64,000 nucleotides of DNA from Caldibacillus thermoamylovorans (GTDB lineage: Bacteria; Bacillota; Bacilli; Bacillales; Caldibacillaceae): contig NZ_CCRF01000045.1 in the NCBI RefSeq assembly GCF_000751775.1, positions 108,432 through 172,431 on the forward strand, given 5' to 3'. The position numbers were made by a program, and so were the translations under genes. This document shows, in pieces, positions 9,399 through 17,429 of this stretch. Numbering within the stretch: the first letter of the stretch is position 1; every line of letters begins with the position of its first letter. The notes under the pieces are model-generated. The model saw nothing but the letters and a program-made list of their open reading frames with translations. It was not told the origin of the DNA and ran no database searches.

Positions 9399-9450
9399 CG
9401 GCTGGACCTTCAAAAGGAAAGCCGAGCCTTGCTGATTGACTGAAGCAGGC
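9399..9450 (+). other. Two tandem stem-loops upstream of flgE
   Basis: In the 83-base gap before flgE, CGGCT at 9399-9403 pairs with AGCCG at 9420-9424 (inner CCTT/AAGG also pairs), and GCCTTGCT at 9426-9433 pairs with AGCAGGC at 9444-9450 (one unpaired T in the left arm). Neither is followed by a T-tract, so they are not classic terminators. They could be RNA processing or stability signals that set hook protein level. This function is inference. Confidence 0.45.
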
Positions 9451-9479
9451 AATTTGAAAATTGAAGGGAGAATTTATTT

Positions 9480-10313
9480 ATGCTTAGATCAATGTACTCA
9501 GGAATATCCGGTATGAAAAACATGCAAATCAAATTGGACGTAATCGGAAATAATATTGCGAATGTAAACACTTTTGGATTCAAAAAAGGTCGGATTACTT
9601 TCAAAGATGCAATGTATCAAACAATCGGTTCAGCTTCCGGGGGTACTGCTACCCGAGGGGGAATTAACGCGAAACAAGTTGGTTTAGGTTCAGAAATTGC
9701 TTCGATCGATACGATTCATACGGAAAGCAGTATGCAAAACACAAGTCGTCCACTAGATTTGGCGATTACCAAGGGAGATGGCTATTTTGTCGTCAATGAT
9801 GGCGGACAAGATTACTTTACCCGTGCAGGAAACTTTTATATCGATGAAACCGGCTTATTAGTAAATTCGGACGGCTTCAGAGTACAAGGGTTTAATCCTG
9901 AGACAAATGCAAGAGGAGATATTACAATCCCAAAACAAATTGATGAAGGAGGTAACTCCGTTGGGCTGCAAAGTATCAGCATTTCCCAAACCGGTGAAAT
10001 TATTGCCCAGTATGAAAATGGAACAGTAAATACAATTAGTAATATCGCATTAGCAAGATTCAGCAATGCGGAAGGTCTCGACAAAGCCGGAGGAAACTTA
10101 TATCAAAGTTCACCGAATTCCGGTGATCCTCAATTTGGAATTGGCGGTGGCGCATACGGTACAGTTGTTTCAGGTAAACTGGAAATGTCTAACGTTGATC
10201 TTTCCGAGGAGTTTACAGAAATGATTGTTGCCCAACGTGGTTTTCAAGCCAATTCCCGGATCATTACGACTTCAGATGAAATTCTTCAAGAATTGGTTAA
10301 CTTAAAACGTTAA
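9480..10313 (+). CDS. flgE: Flagellar hook protein FlgE
   Basis: FlgE builds the flexible hook. The 277-residue product is short, as in Bacillus (long forms in enterics exceed 400), and was once named FlgG there. The N-terminal axial signature is LDVIGNNIANVNTFGFKKGRI, the middle contains LDLAITKGDGYFVV and DYFTRAGNFYID, and the C-terminal segment has NVDLSEEFTEMIVAQRGFQANSR. ATG at 9480 is preceded by GAAGGGAG. The central insertion is small, so the exposed hook surface is minimal. Confidence 0.95.
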   Translation: MLRSMYSGISGMKNMQIKLDVIGNNIANVNTFGFKKGRITFKDAMYQTIGSASGGTATRGGINAKQVGLGSEIASIDTIHTESSMQNTSRPLDLAITKGDGYFVVNDGGQDYFTRAGNFYIDETGLLVNSDGFRVQGFNPETNARGDITIPKQIDEGGNSVGLQSISISQTGEIIAQYENGTVNTISNIALARFSNAEGLDKAGGNLYQSSPNSGDPQFGIGGGAYGTVVSGKLEMSNVDLSEEFTEMIVAQRGFQANSRIITTSDEILQELVNLKR

Positions 10314-10343
10314 TCAGTAACGGAAAGATGTTAATAATTTAAT

Positions 10344-10390
10344 CAGGGGGGATAAGCCGGAGAAAATTTGGTTTCCCGGCAACCTCCTTG
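10344..10390 (+). other. Strong stem-loop between flgE and swrD
   Basis: CAGGGGGG at 10344-10351 pairs (with two G-T pairs) with CCTCCTTG at 10383-10390, and inside it GCCGG plus GAAA pair with TTTCCCGGC, leaving a small loop. The 47-base structure fills the middle of the 122-base gap after flgE. There is no T-run after it, so it does not look like a full terminator. A role in differential stability of the hook part of the operon mRNA is possible but unproven. Confidence 0.5.
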
Positions 10391-10435
10391 ATAACCATAA
10401 ATAGATTTTAGAAAAGAAAAGTTTGGTGAGTAATT

Positions 10436-10666
10436 TTGATAAAGTTAACGAGATTAAACGGGAATACATTTTATTTAAATGCTTTCTTAATTGAAACGGT
10501 CGAGTCATTTCCTGATACTACCATCCTTTTGACAAATGGAAAAAGGTATGTTGTAAGTGAAGATGCTGAGACGCTCGTTTCTTTGACAAAACAATTTTAT
10601 CGGGATATCCGGATGATTACAATAGATCAACGGAAGGAGGAAACCGGTCTTGAAAAAAACAGTTAG
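10436..10666 (+). CDS. swrD: Swarming motility protein SwrD (FlbD/YlzI family)
   Basis: The 76-residue product begins MIKLTRLNGNTFYLNAFLIE, the family opening of FlbD/YlzI, and contains DTTILLTNGKRYVV. In B. subtilis this small protein, renamed SwrD, raises motor torque and is needed for swarming. It has no membrane helix. The start is TTG at 10436 with GGTGAG about 5 bases upstream. The 3' end overlaps fliL by 17 bases, and its position between flgE and fliL is conserved. Confidence 0.9.
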   Translation: MIKLTRLNGNTFYLNAFLIETVESFPDTTILLTNGKRYVVSEDAETLVSLTKQFYRDIRMITIDQRKEETGLEKNS

Positions 10667-11072
10667 ACTGCTCCTGATATTTATGTCGGTTGTAATCATT
10701 GCTCTTGCTGTTGGTCTTTACTATTTTTTTATGAAAGGAACTGAGGCTGCGGGTGGCAAGCCGACAGCAGATGAAATAGTAGAGAATTCAGTAGAAATCC
10801 CTGAAATTACCACAAATTTGTTAAACGGTGATTATATTCGTATCTCTTTTACGATTCAAACGGATGGTAAAAAAGCGAAAGAAGAATTAGAAAAGCGAAA
10901 CTTTCAAGTGGAAAATGTAATTATAAAAAAATTATCCGGTTTAGAAGCGAAAGATTTGGAAGGGACGGAAGGGAAAGTAAAATTGGAAAACGACTTAAAA
11001 GAAAGTTTAAGTGAATCTATGGAGGAAGGTAAAATCATCCAAGTTTACATTACCTCGACAATCATCCAATGA
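10650..11072 (+). CDS. fliL: Flagellar basal body-associated protein FliL
   Basis: FliL is a single-pass inner membrane protein at the motor that supports stator function under load. The 140-residue product has an N-terminal membrane helix at residues about 4-26 (LLLIFMSVVIIALAVGLYYFF) and an outside domain with the family pattern FTIQTDGKKAKEELEKR and VYITSTIIQ at the end. TTG at 10650 lies after GGAAGGAGG within swrD. It is followed by fliM as in other Bacillus operons. Confidence 0.93.
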   Translation: MKKTVRLLLIFMSVVIIALAVGLYYFFMKGTEAAGGKPTADEIVENSVEIPEITTNLLNGDYIRISFTIQTDGKKAKEELEKRNFQVENVIIKKLSGLEAKDLEGTEGKVKLENDLKESLSESMEEGKIIQVYITSTIIQ

Positions 11073-11141
11073 ATCTATTAATATCCTATAGCAAAATTTA
11101 TAACTTCATTGAAAAATATCTGATGGCTGGAGGTGACAAAC

Positions 11142-12143
11142 TTGCCATCCGGTGAGATACTTTCCCAAAGTGAAATCGATGCGTTACTTTCTGCTTTATC
11201 TACTGGTGAAGTAAATGCAGAAGAAATCAAAAAAGAAGAAGAAGAAAAAAAGATTCGTACTTACGATTTCAAACGGGCGCTCCGTTTTTCAAAAGAACAA
11301 ATTCGCAGTTTAACGAGAATTCATGATAATTTAGCCCGACTTTTAACCACTCATTTCTCGGCAAAACTGCGGACGTATGTTCATGTTGAAGTCGCAAGTG
11401 CCGATCAAATTCCATACGAAGAGTTTGTTCGGTCCATTCCGAAAATGACCGTTTTATATTTATATGAAGTTCCTCCACTAGAGGGAAGATTATTGATAGA
11501 GATTAATCCAAATATTGCTTATGCCATGCTTGACCGGATTTTAGGCGGAATGGGAACAAGTATAAATAAAATTGATCAATTAACCGATATTGAAACGAAA
11601 ATTATGACGAATTTATTTGAAGTTGCATTTGAACAATTACAGGAAGCATGGGAAACCGTTACACATATTAATCCTGTCTTACAAAGCTTTGAAGTAAATC
11701 CGCAATTTTTACAAATGGTTTCTCCTAATGAGACGGTTGTTGTCATTTCTTTAAATACAGTAATTGGAGAAACGAGCGGGATGATTAATATTTGTATTCC
11801 TCATATTGTGTTGGAACCAATTATCTCAAAATTATCGGTTTCTTATTGGATGCAAACAGAAAAAAAACAAGCAGAGCCGGAAAAACTTCTTGCCCTAAAA
11901 AGACATTTAAAACATACTCAATTACCGGTTATTGCTGAATTAGGTCAGTCGGAAATAACGATTGAGGAATTTTTAAATTTAACGGAAGGTGACTGTATTG
12001 AATTGAATAGAAAAATAGACCAACCGATAATCATAAAGGTGGAAGGAAAACCGAAATTTTTAGCACAGCCCGGAAAAATAAATAATAAATTGGCTGTCCA
12101 AATACTTGAAGAATTGAAGGAGGGAGATGAGAATGATGAATGA
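11142..12143 (+). CDS. fliM: Flagellar motor switch protein FliM
   Basis: FliM is part of the C-ring and binds CheY-P to change rotation. The 333-residue product starts with the CheY-P-binding peptide (LSQSEIDALLSAL, residues 6-18), followed by the CheC-like middle domain and the C-terminal SpoA domain (LTEGDCIELNRKIDQPI). I chose TTG at 11142, 8 bases after GGAGG at 11129-11133. The upstream GTG at 11133 overlaps the ribosome site itself. The 3' end overlaps the fliY start by about 11 bases. Confidence 0.95.
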   Translation: MPSGEILSQSEIDALLSALSTGEVNAEEIKKEEEEKKIRTYDFKRALRFSKEQIRSLTRIHDNLARLLTTHFSAKLRTYVHVEVASADQIPYEEFVRSIPKMTVLYLYEVPPLEGRLLIEINPNIAYAMLDRILGGMGTSINKIDQLTDIETKIMTNLFEVAFEQLQEAWETVTHINPVLQSFEVNPQFLQMVSPNETVVVISLNTVIGETSGMINICIPHIVLEPIISKLSVSYWMQTEKKQAEPEKLLALKRHLKHTQLPVIAELGQSEITIEEFLNLTEGDCIELNRKIDQPIIIKVEGKPKFLAQPGKINNKLAVQILEELKEGDENDE

Positions 12144-13344
12144 TGGAATGCTCTCCCAGGAAGAAATCGATGCTTTATTAAATGGAACAAAAGATACAGA
12201 AGAAGATACCCAATCACATTCGTCAGATGAAGAGAAAATTTTATCTCCCGTGGAAAAAGATGCCTTAGGGGAGATCGGTAATATATCATTCGGGAGTTCT
12301 GCAACAGCCCTTTCAACCTTGTTAAATCAAAAGGTGGAAATCACAACTCCTCATGTTTCCGTAATAAGGAAAAATCAGTTGGTTGAAGAATTTCCAAAAC
12401 CTTATGTTGCCATCGCCGTCGATTACACAACCGGATTTCTCGGTTCAAATGTGTTGGTGATTAATCAATATGATGCCAGTGTCATCGCAGACTTAATGTT
12501 AGGCGGAACCGGACGGGATGTTGATTCGGAAATTGGTGAATTGCAACTGAGTGCCGTTCAAGAAGCAATGAACCAAATGATGGGAAGTGCCGCAACGAGC
12601 ATGTCGACCATTTTTCATAAACGGGTCGAAATTTCACCGCCAATTGTTGATTTATTAAATATCCCGGAAGGAAAAGGAACAGATAGTTTACCCACGGATG
12701 ACTACTTGGTTAAAGTTTCTTTTCGCTTAATTGTGGGGGATTTAATCAATTCTTCTATTATGCAACTATTACCGCTCCCATTTGCAAAAAGCTTAGTTTC
12801 TGATTTAATGCATAGTTCAGCAGAAGAAGCATCAGCGACGGTAATGGTTGATGATGTCACGGACTTAGAACAAAAAGAAGAAATGTCTCAGCAGGTACCT
12901 AATCCGATGTACGGAAATACAGGGGGAGAAACTCCATTGCATTCTTACCAAGAGGAGTCACACTTGCAAAGGGACCCGGTAACATTTGGACATGCCGGAC
13001 ATTTGGAAACGGACGAGCGGAAAAAACATGTACAACCGGCAGTGTTTTCCGATTTTTCGCCAGTTCATACAACCGAAGAAGAAAGCAGAAATTTACAAAT
13101 GTTGTTTGATATTCCTTTACAAGTGACTGTTGAATTGGGAAGAACAACAAAAGTAGTGAAAGAGATACTGGAAATGTCATCAGGTTCAATAATTGAATTG
13201 GATAAATTAGCCGGGGAGCCGGTAGATATACTTGTTAACGGTAAATTAATTGCCAAAGGTGAAGTAGTAGTCATTGAGGAAAATTTTGGTGTTCGGATCA
13301 CTGATATTATTAGCCAATCCGACAGAATCAAAAACATGAAATAG
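12133..13344 (+). CDS. fliY: Flagellar motor switch phosphatase FliY
   Basis: FliY replaces FliN in Bacillus: it is a C-ring component and the main CheY-P phosphatase. The 403-residue product has an N-terminal CheY-binding peptide (LSQEEIDALL), two CheC-type phosphatase motifs (GEIGNISFGSSATALS and QEAMNQMMGSAATSM), a variable acidic linker, and a C-terminal FliN/SpoA domain (IPLQVTVELGRTTK, ILEMSSGSIIELDK). Start ATG 12133 is 8 bases after AAGGAGGG at 12117-12124. In-frame ATGs at 12127 and 12136 are alternatives. Confidence 0.95.
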   Translation: MMNDGMLSQEEIDALLNGTKDTEEDTQSHSSDEEKILSPVEKDALGEIGNISFGSSATALSTLLNQKVEITTPHVSVIRKNQLVEEFPKPYVAIAVDYTTGFLGSNVLVINQYDASVIADLMLGGTGRDVDSEIGELQLSAVQEAMNQMMGSAATSMSTIFHKRVEISPPIVDLLNIPEGKGTDSLPTDDYLVKVSFRLIVGDLINSSIMQLLPLPFAKSLVSDLMHSSAEEASATVMVDDVTDLEQKEEMSQQVPNPMYGNTGGETPLHSYQEESHLQRDPVTFGHAGHLETDERKKHVQPAVFSDFSPVHTTEEESRNLQMLFDIPLQVTVELGRTTKVVKEILEMSSGSIIELDKLAGEPVDILVNGKLIAKGEVVVIEENFGVRITDIISQSDRIKNMK

Positions 13345-13362
13345 TATCAGGGGAGGATTCTT

Positions 13363-13725
13363 ATGTCAAAGAGAATACTGATTGTTGATGATGCAGCATT
13401 TATGAGAATGATGATTAAAGATATTTTGGTAAAAAACGGTTATGAAGTTGTAGGTGAAGCTAGCGATGGTGCACAAGCCGTTGAAAAATTTAAGGAACTT
13501 AATCCGGATCTTGTGACATTGGATATTACAATGCCTGAGGTGGATGGAATTGCTGCATTAAAACAAATTCGCGCAATTGATCCAAATGCAAAAGTCATTA
13601 TGTGCTCAGCAATGGGGCAACAAGCTATGGTGATTGATGCCATTCAAGCCGGTGCAAAAGATTTCATCGTTAAACCTTTCCAAGCTGACCGTGTCTTGGA
13701 AGCTATTAAAAAGACATTATCTTAA
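13363..13725 (+). CDS. cheY: Chemotaxis response regulator CheY
   Basis: This single receiver domain of 120 residues takes phosphate from CheA and, in Bacillus, promotes counter-clockwise rotation on binding FliM. The acidic pair is at D9-D10, the phosphoacceptor is D54 in LVTLDITMPE, and the conserved lysine is K104 in IVKPF. The start is ATG with GGGGAGG upstream. It stands alone as a receiver domain between fliY, its phosphatase, and fliZ. Confidence 0.97.
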   Translation: MSKRILIVDDAAFMRMMIKDILVKNGYEVVGEASDGAQAVEKFKELNPDLVTLDITMPEVDGIAALKQIRAIDPNAKVIMCSAMGQQAMVIDAIQAGAKDFIVKPFQADRVLEAIKKTLS

Positions 13726-13737
13726 ATTGGAAAATAA

Positions 13738-13766
13738 AACCGTTATTCTCGATTCCAATAATGGTT
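13738..13766 (+). other. Stem-loop between cheY and fliZ
   Basis: AACCGTTATT at 13738-13747 can pair with AATAATGGTT at 13757-13766 (one G-T pair) over a 9-base loop, just after the cheY stop. No T-tract follows. It may stabilise the upstream mRNA or reduce readthrough. The function is not shown by the sequence. Confidence 0.4.
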
Positions 13767-13819
13767 ATTTGAATATTTCATTGTTTCATTTTCTGAAAGT
13801 AGGTGGCAGCTCGAAAATT

Positions 13820-14503
13820 ATGAATCGGATGAAAAGCGCCCTTTTAATCATTTTAATTATGACTTCATCCCTCTTCAATGTGGATGAAATGACTGTTCAA
13901 GCAGAAAGAAATGTCAATGACAGTGTTTATGAATATTTTCAGCAGCAGGATGAAGGAGCAGATCAAGAAAAGACCGAGAATAAATCGCTGCCCCCAAAAA
14001 ATGAAACAGCTGAAGCTCCTTCGCAAAAAGTTGGTGTAACGGCATGGGATATCGTGAAGACCATTTTTATGTTGGTCATTGTTATTGGCATGTTATTTGG
14101 ATTGTTGAAATGGCTGCAAAAGAAAAACAATGTATCCCCTTCTGTACAAACAATGAAAAATTTAGGCGGAACCAATTTAGGCGGGAATCGGTCTGTTCAA
14201 ATGATTAAAGTGGGGAATTCAATTTTGGTGGTTGGTATCGGTGAAAATGTAGAGCTTTTAAAGGAGATCAATGATGAACAAGAAGTAAACATGATTATTG
14301 ACCAATTTCATAACCGTATGGAGCAAATGGTCAAGCCCCAAGACATGATTTCAAAATTGACAGCTCATTTAAAGACAAAAAAAGAAAATGCCGAGGAAAA
14401 TCAATCATTTAAAAAAGAATTGGAAAAGCAATTGCATGGTATCGCCGAAAAGAGAAGGAAAGCATATGAAGAGAATGTGGAGAAAGGGTTTAAAGATAAA
14501 TGA
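13820..14503 (+). CDS. fliZ: Flagellar biosynthesis protein FliZ (FliO-like)
   Basis: In Bacillus the gene before fliP, fliZ, codes for the FliO-type helper of export-gate assembly. The 227-residue product has a signal-like N-terminus (residues 4-20, KSALLIILIMTSSLF), an outside charged stretch, a second membrane helix near 77-97 (TIFMLVIVIGMLFGLLKWL), and a cytoplasmic domain with GNRSVQMIKVGNSILVVGIGENVELL. ATG at 13820 is my choice, although AGGTGG is 13 bases away. The reading frame stays open upstream into cheY without a better start. The stop overlaps fliP by 4 bases. Confidence 0.88.
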   Translation: MNRMKSALLIILIMTSSLFNVDEMTVQAERNVNDSVYEYFQQQDEGADQEKTENKSLPPKNETAEAPSQKVGVTAWDIVKTIFMLVIVIGMLFGLLKWLQKKNNVSPSVQTMKNLGGTNLGGNRSVQMIKVGNSILVVGIGENVELLKEINDEQEVNMIIDQFHNRMEQMVKPQDMISKLTAHLKTKKENAEENQSFKKELEKQLHGIAEKRRKAYEENVEKGFKDK

Positions 14504-15165
14504 ATGAGTTTATGTCTTTATTTAATAATAGTGACCCGGAAACAGTATCAACATCAGTAAAGCTGTTACTTCTCTTAACGGTTTTAACAATTGCACCAAG
14601 CATTTTAATCATGGTGACTTCTTTTACGAGAATTGTTATTGTATTATCATTTGTCAGAACGGGTCTCGGTACGCAACAAACTCCGCCAAACCAAGTGATT
14701 ATCGGGTTAAGTTTATTTATGACATTTTTTATTATGGCTCCGACATTCAGTCAAGTAAATGATGAAGCACTAAAGCCTTTATTTAATAATGAAATCAATT
14801 TAGAAGAAGCCTATAGTAAAGCGGTAGTACCATTTAAAGAATTTATGAGTAAATATACGAGACAGGAAGATCTTGCGTTATTTTTAGAATATACCGGAGC
14901 GGAACCTCCCGAGTCGGTTGAGGACATTCCGTTATCAGCATTAGTTCCGGCATTTACCATCAGTGAATTAAAAACCGCATTTCAGATTGGTTTCATGATC
15001 TTTATTCCATTTCTCGTCATTGATATGGTGGTTGCAAGTGTCCTGATGTCGATGGGGATGATGATGTTACCGCCGGTTATGATTTCACTGCCTTTTAAAA
15101 TATTATTATTTGTTTTGGTAGATGGTTGGCATTTGGTTGTTAAATCATTGTTGCAAACTTTTTAA
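14500..15165 (+). CDS. fliP: Flagellar export gate protein FliP
   Basis: FliP forms the pentameric core of the export gate in the MS ring. The 221-residue, four-helix membrane protein carries family motifs RIVIVLSFVRTGLGTQQTPPNQV and MMLPPVMISLPFKILLFVLVDGW. ATG at 14500 overlaps the fliZ stop. The long periplasmic signal peptide of enterobacterial FliP is absent, as usual in Bacillus. It is followed after 14 bases by fliQ. Confidence 0.97.
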   Translation: MNEFMSLFNNSDPETVSTSVKLLLLLTVLTIAPSILIMVTSFTRIVIVLSFVRTGLGTQQTPPNQVIIGLSLFMTFFIMAPTFSQVNDEALKPLFNNEINLEEAYSKAVVPFKEFMSKYTRQEDLALFLEYTGAEPPESVEDIPLSALVPAFTISELKTAFQIGFMIFIPFLVIDMVVASVLMSMGMMMLPPVMISLPFKILLFVLVDGWHLVVKSLLQTF

Positions 15166-15179
15166 GAAGGTGAACATAG

Positions 15180-15449
15180 TTGACTAGTGAATCAGTAATT
15201 ACATTGGCAGAACAAGGAATTTATTCAATTTTAATTGTTTCGGGGCCGCTTCTCCTTATTGCATTGGTTGTCGGTTTAATTATTAGTATTTTCCAAGCGA
15301 CCACGCAAATACAAGAACAAACATTAGCATTTGTTCCTAAAATCTTGGCGGTATTATTGGGAATGATTGTATTTGGACCCTGGATGGTCAGTCACATGGT
15401 TCAATATGCGGAAAATATCTTTTCAAATTTAACTAGATTTGTAGGTTGA
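15180..15449 (+). CDS. fliQ: Flagellar export gate protein FliQ
   Basis: FliQ is an 89-residue, two-helix membrane subunit that wraps the FliP-FliR gate. Helices are at about residues 15-38 and 50-75. The family core SIFQATTQIQEQTLAFVPKI is present. The start is TTG at 15180, preceded by AAGGTG. The next gene, fliR, begins 4 bases after its stop. Size, topology and order make this assignment secure. Confidence 0.96.
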   Translation: MTSESVITLAEQGIYSILIVSGPLLLIALVVGLIISIFQATTQIQEQTLAFVPKILAVLLGMIVFGPWMVSHMVQYAENIFSNLTRFVG

Positions 15450-15453
15450 TTCA

Positions 15454-16227
15454 ATGGAAGTGTTGCTTACTTCTATCCCTGTTTTTTTATTAGTCTTTAT
15501 CCGAGTATTATCATTTTTTCTCGTTATACCGATTTTTTCATATCGAACCATCCCTGCTCGAGTGAAAATTGGTCTGGCTCTTTATCTTGCTTATGTTATC
15601 GTCTTTACAATTGATACCGATCCGATTGAGTTCGATATGGTATATATTCTGTTAGTTATAAAGGAAGCAATTGCCGGTATTGCACTGGGACTTATTGGTT
15701 ACATTATTTTATCAGCTGTCCAAATTGCAGGTGGGTTTATCGACTTTCAAATGGGTTTTGCCATTGCCAATGTGATTGATCCGCAAACCGGGGCTCAAAG
15801 TCCGATTTTAGGACAATATTTATATATTTTTGCATTCCTATTCTTATTATCGGTTAACGGTCATCATTTATTAATAGATGGAATATATCAAAGTTATCAA
15901 TTTATCCCGATTGATCAACCATTTTTACATTTTGGCGATGAAAACACAGTCAAATTGATTGGAAAAGTTTTCTCAGCGATGTTTATCATCGGTTTTCAAA
16001 TGTCGGTTCCTGTTGTAGCCAGTCTGTTCTTGATTGATGTCGCTTTAGGTATCGTAGCGAGAACTGTTCCGCAAATGAATATTTTTGTCGTTGGCTTTCC
16101 TGTAAAAATTTTAGCAGGCATTATCATTCTTTTCATTGTTATGGGGACAATGATTTTTTCAGTCAAAAGTCTATTTGAACTATTGCTTTATTCATTGCGA
16201 GACTTGATGTCACTGCTTGGCGGCTAG
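15454..16227 (+). CDS. fliR: Flagellar export gate protein FliR
   Basis: FliR completes the export gate with FliP and FliQ. The 257-residue membrane protein has about six helices and the family segment GGFIDFQMGFAIANVIDPQTG, which forms part of the gate. C-terminal FPVKILAGIIILFIVMGTM fits the family. It starts with ATG at 15454 directly after fliQ, and is followed by flhB after 76 bases. Confidence 0.96.
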   Translation: MEVLLTSIPVFLLVFIRVLSFFLVIPIFSYRTIPARVKIGLALYLAYVIVFTIDTDPIEFDMVYILLVIKEAIAGIALGLIGYIILSAVQIAGGFIDFQMGFAIANVIDPQTGAQSPILGQYLYIFAFLFLLSVNGHHLLIDGIYQSYQFIPIDQPFLHFGDENTVKLIGKVFSAMFIIGFQMSVPVVASLFLIDVALGIVARTVPQMNIFVVGFPVKILAGIIILFIVMGTMIFSVKSLFELLLYSLRDLMSLLGG

Positions 16228-16303
16228 CAAATAACTAATAGGAAACGGGCACAGTTTTTCACTTGTGTTTGGTCTGCTTGTTTTCATCAAAGGAAGATAT
16301 CGA

Positions 16304-17380
16304 ATGTTAAAAGTGGATTTGCAATTTTTTGCGGAAGAAAAAACGGAAAAAGCGACCCCGAAAAAGCGTCAAGATGTACGAAAAAAGGGTCAGACCGCGA
16401 AAAGTCAAGATGTCAATACAGCTATTATTTTACTGGCAGTCTTTTTTGTTCTTTTATTTACAGGTTCAAATATGCTGGAAGGTTTGAATCGCATTTTTTA
16501 TCAAACTTTTGAAGAATATGTGTTTCAAGAAGTGACAACGAATACGATTGAAACAATAACGCTGGATTTGTTTCAGGAAATTTTCATGCTGGTAGGTCCG
16601 GTTATGTTGGCCGGATTTATAGCCGCATTACTGGCCAATTATATTCAAGTTGGGTTTATTAGTACAACAGAACCTTTGAAAATGAAGTTGGAAAAAATCG
16701 ATCCGATCAAAGGATTTAAAAGAATTATTTCATTACGGGCTTTGGTTGAATTATTGAAATCAATTTTAAAAGTAGTCGTCATCGGTGCAATTGCTTTTGC
16801 TTTTTTATGGACTCATTTGAAGGAAATTCTTGGCCTTATTTTTAAATCGGCAGGAGCAAGTTTATCGGTTGTCGGTTCCATTACGGTAAAAATGGGTTTG
16901 TTTGCAACAGGGGGCCTGTTATTTTTGGCATTGCTGGATTATATGTATCAAAAATATGATTTCGAAAAAAGTATCCGTATGTCAAAACAAGATATTAAAG
17001 AAGAGTTTAAGAATACAGAAGGGGATCCGTTAATTAAGTCAAAAAGAAGACAGCGGCAAAGAGAAATTGCCTTTCACCGAATGATGCAGGAAATTCCGAC
17101 CGCCGATGTCGTCATCACGAATCCTACCCACTATGCTGTTGCACTGAAATATGATGAGAGTAAAATGGATGCACCTTTTGTAGTTGCCAAAGGTGTGGAC
17201 TATTTGGCACAAAAAATAAAATATGTTGCAAAAGAAAACGGGGTCGTCATGATTGAAAACCGGCCATTAGCCAGAAGTCTTTATCACCAAACTGAAATTG
17301 GTCAGGCGATACCGGAAGAGTTTTTTAAAGCAGTTGCTGAAGTATTAGCATATGTATACCGGTTAAAAAAGAAAGTATAA
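16304..17380 (+). CDS. flhB: Flagellar export switch protein FlhB
   Basis: FlhB controls substrate specificity of flagellar export. The 358-residue product has four membrane helices and a cytoplasmic domain with the autocleavage site NPTH at about residues 273-276 (VVITNPTHYAVAL). The N-terminal EEKTEKATPKKRQDVRKKGQ is diagnostic. I chose ATG at 16304, 7 bases after AAAGGAAG. An upstream in-frame start at 16265 would add an unusual hydrophobic 13-residue extension not found in relatives. It is followed by flhA. Confidence 0.95.
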   Translation: MLKVDLQFFAEEKTEKATPKKRQDVRKKGQTAKSQDVNTAIILLAVFFVLLFTGSNMLEGLNRIFYQTFEEYVFQEVTTNTIETITLDLFQEIFMLVGPVMLAGFIAALLANYIQVGFISTTEPLKMKLEKIDPIKGFKRIISLRALVELLKSILKVVVIGAIAFAFLWTHLKEILGLIFKSAGASLSVVGSITVKMGLFATGGLLFLALLDYMYQKYDFEKSIRMSKQDIKEEFKNTEGDPLIKSKRRQRQREIAFHRMMQEIPTADVVITNPTHYAVALKYDESKMDAPFVVAKGVDYLAQKIKYVAKENGVVMIENRPLARSLYHQTEIGQAIPEEFFKAVAEVLAYVYRLKKKV

Positions 17381-17429
17381 AGAAATAGAACATGGTCGTT
17401 TTTTACTTATTTAGATAGGGGAGTAAGGA

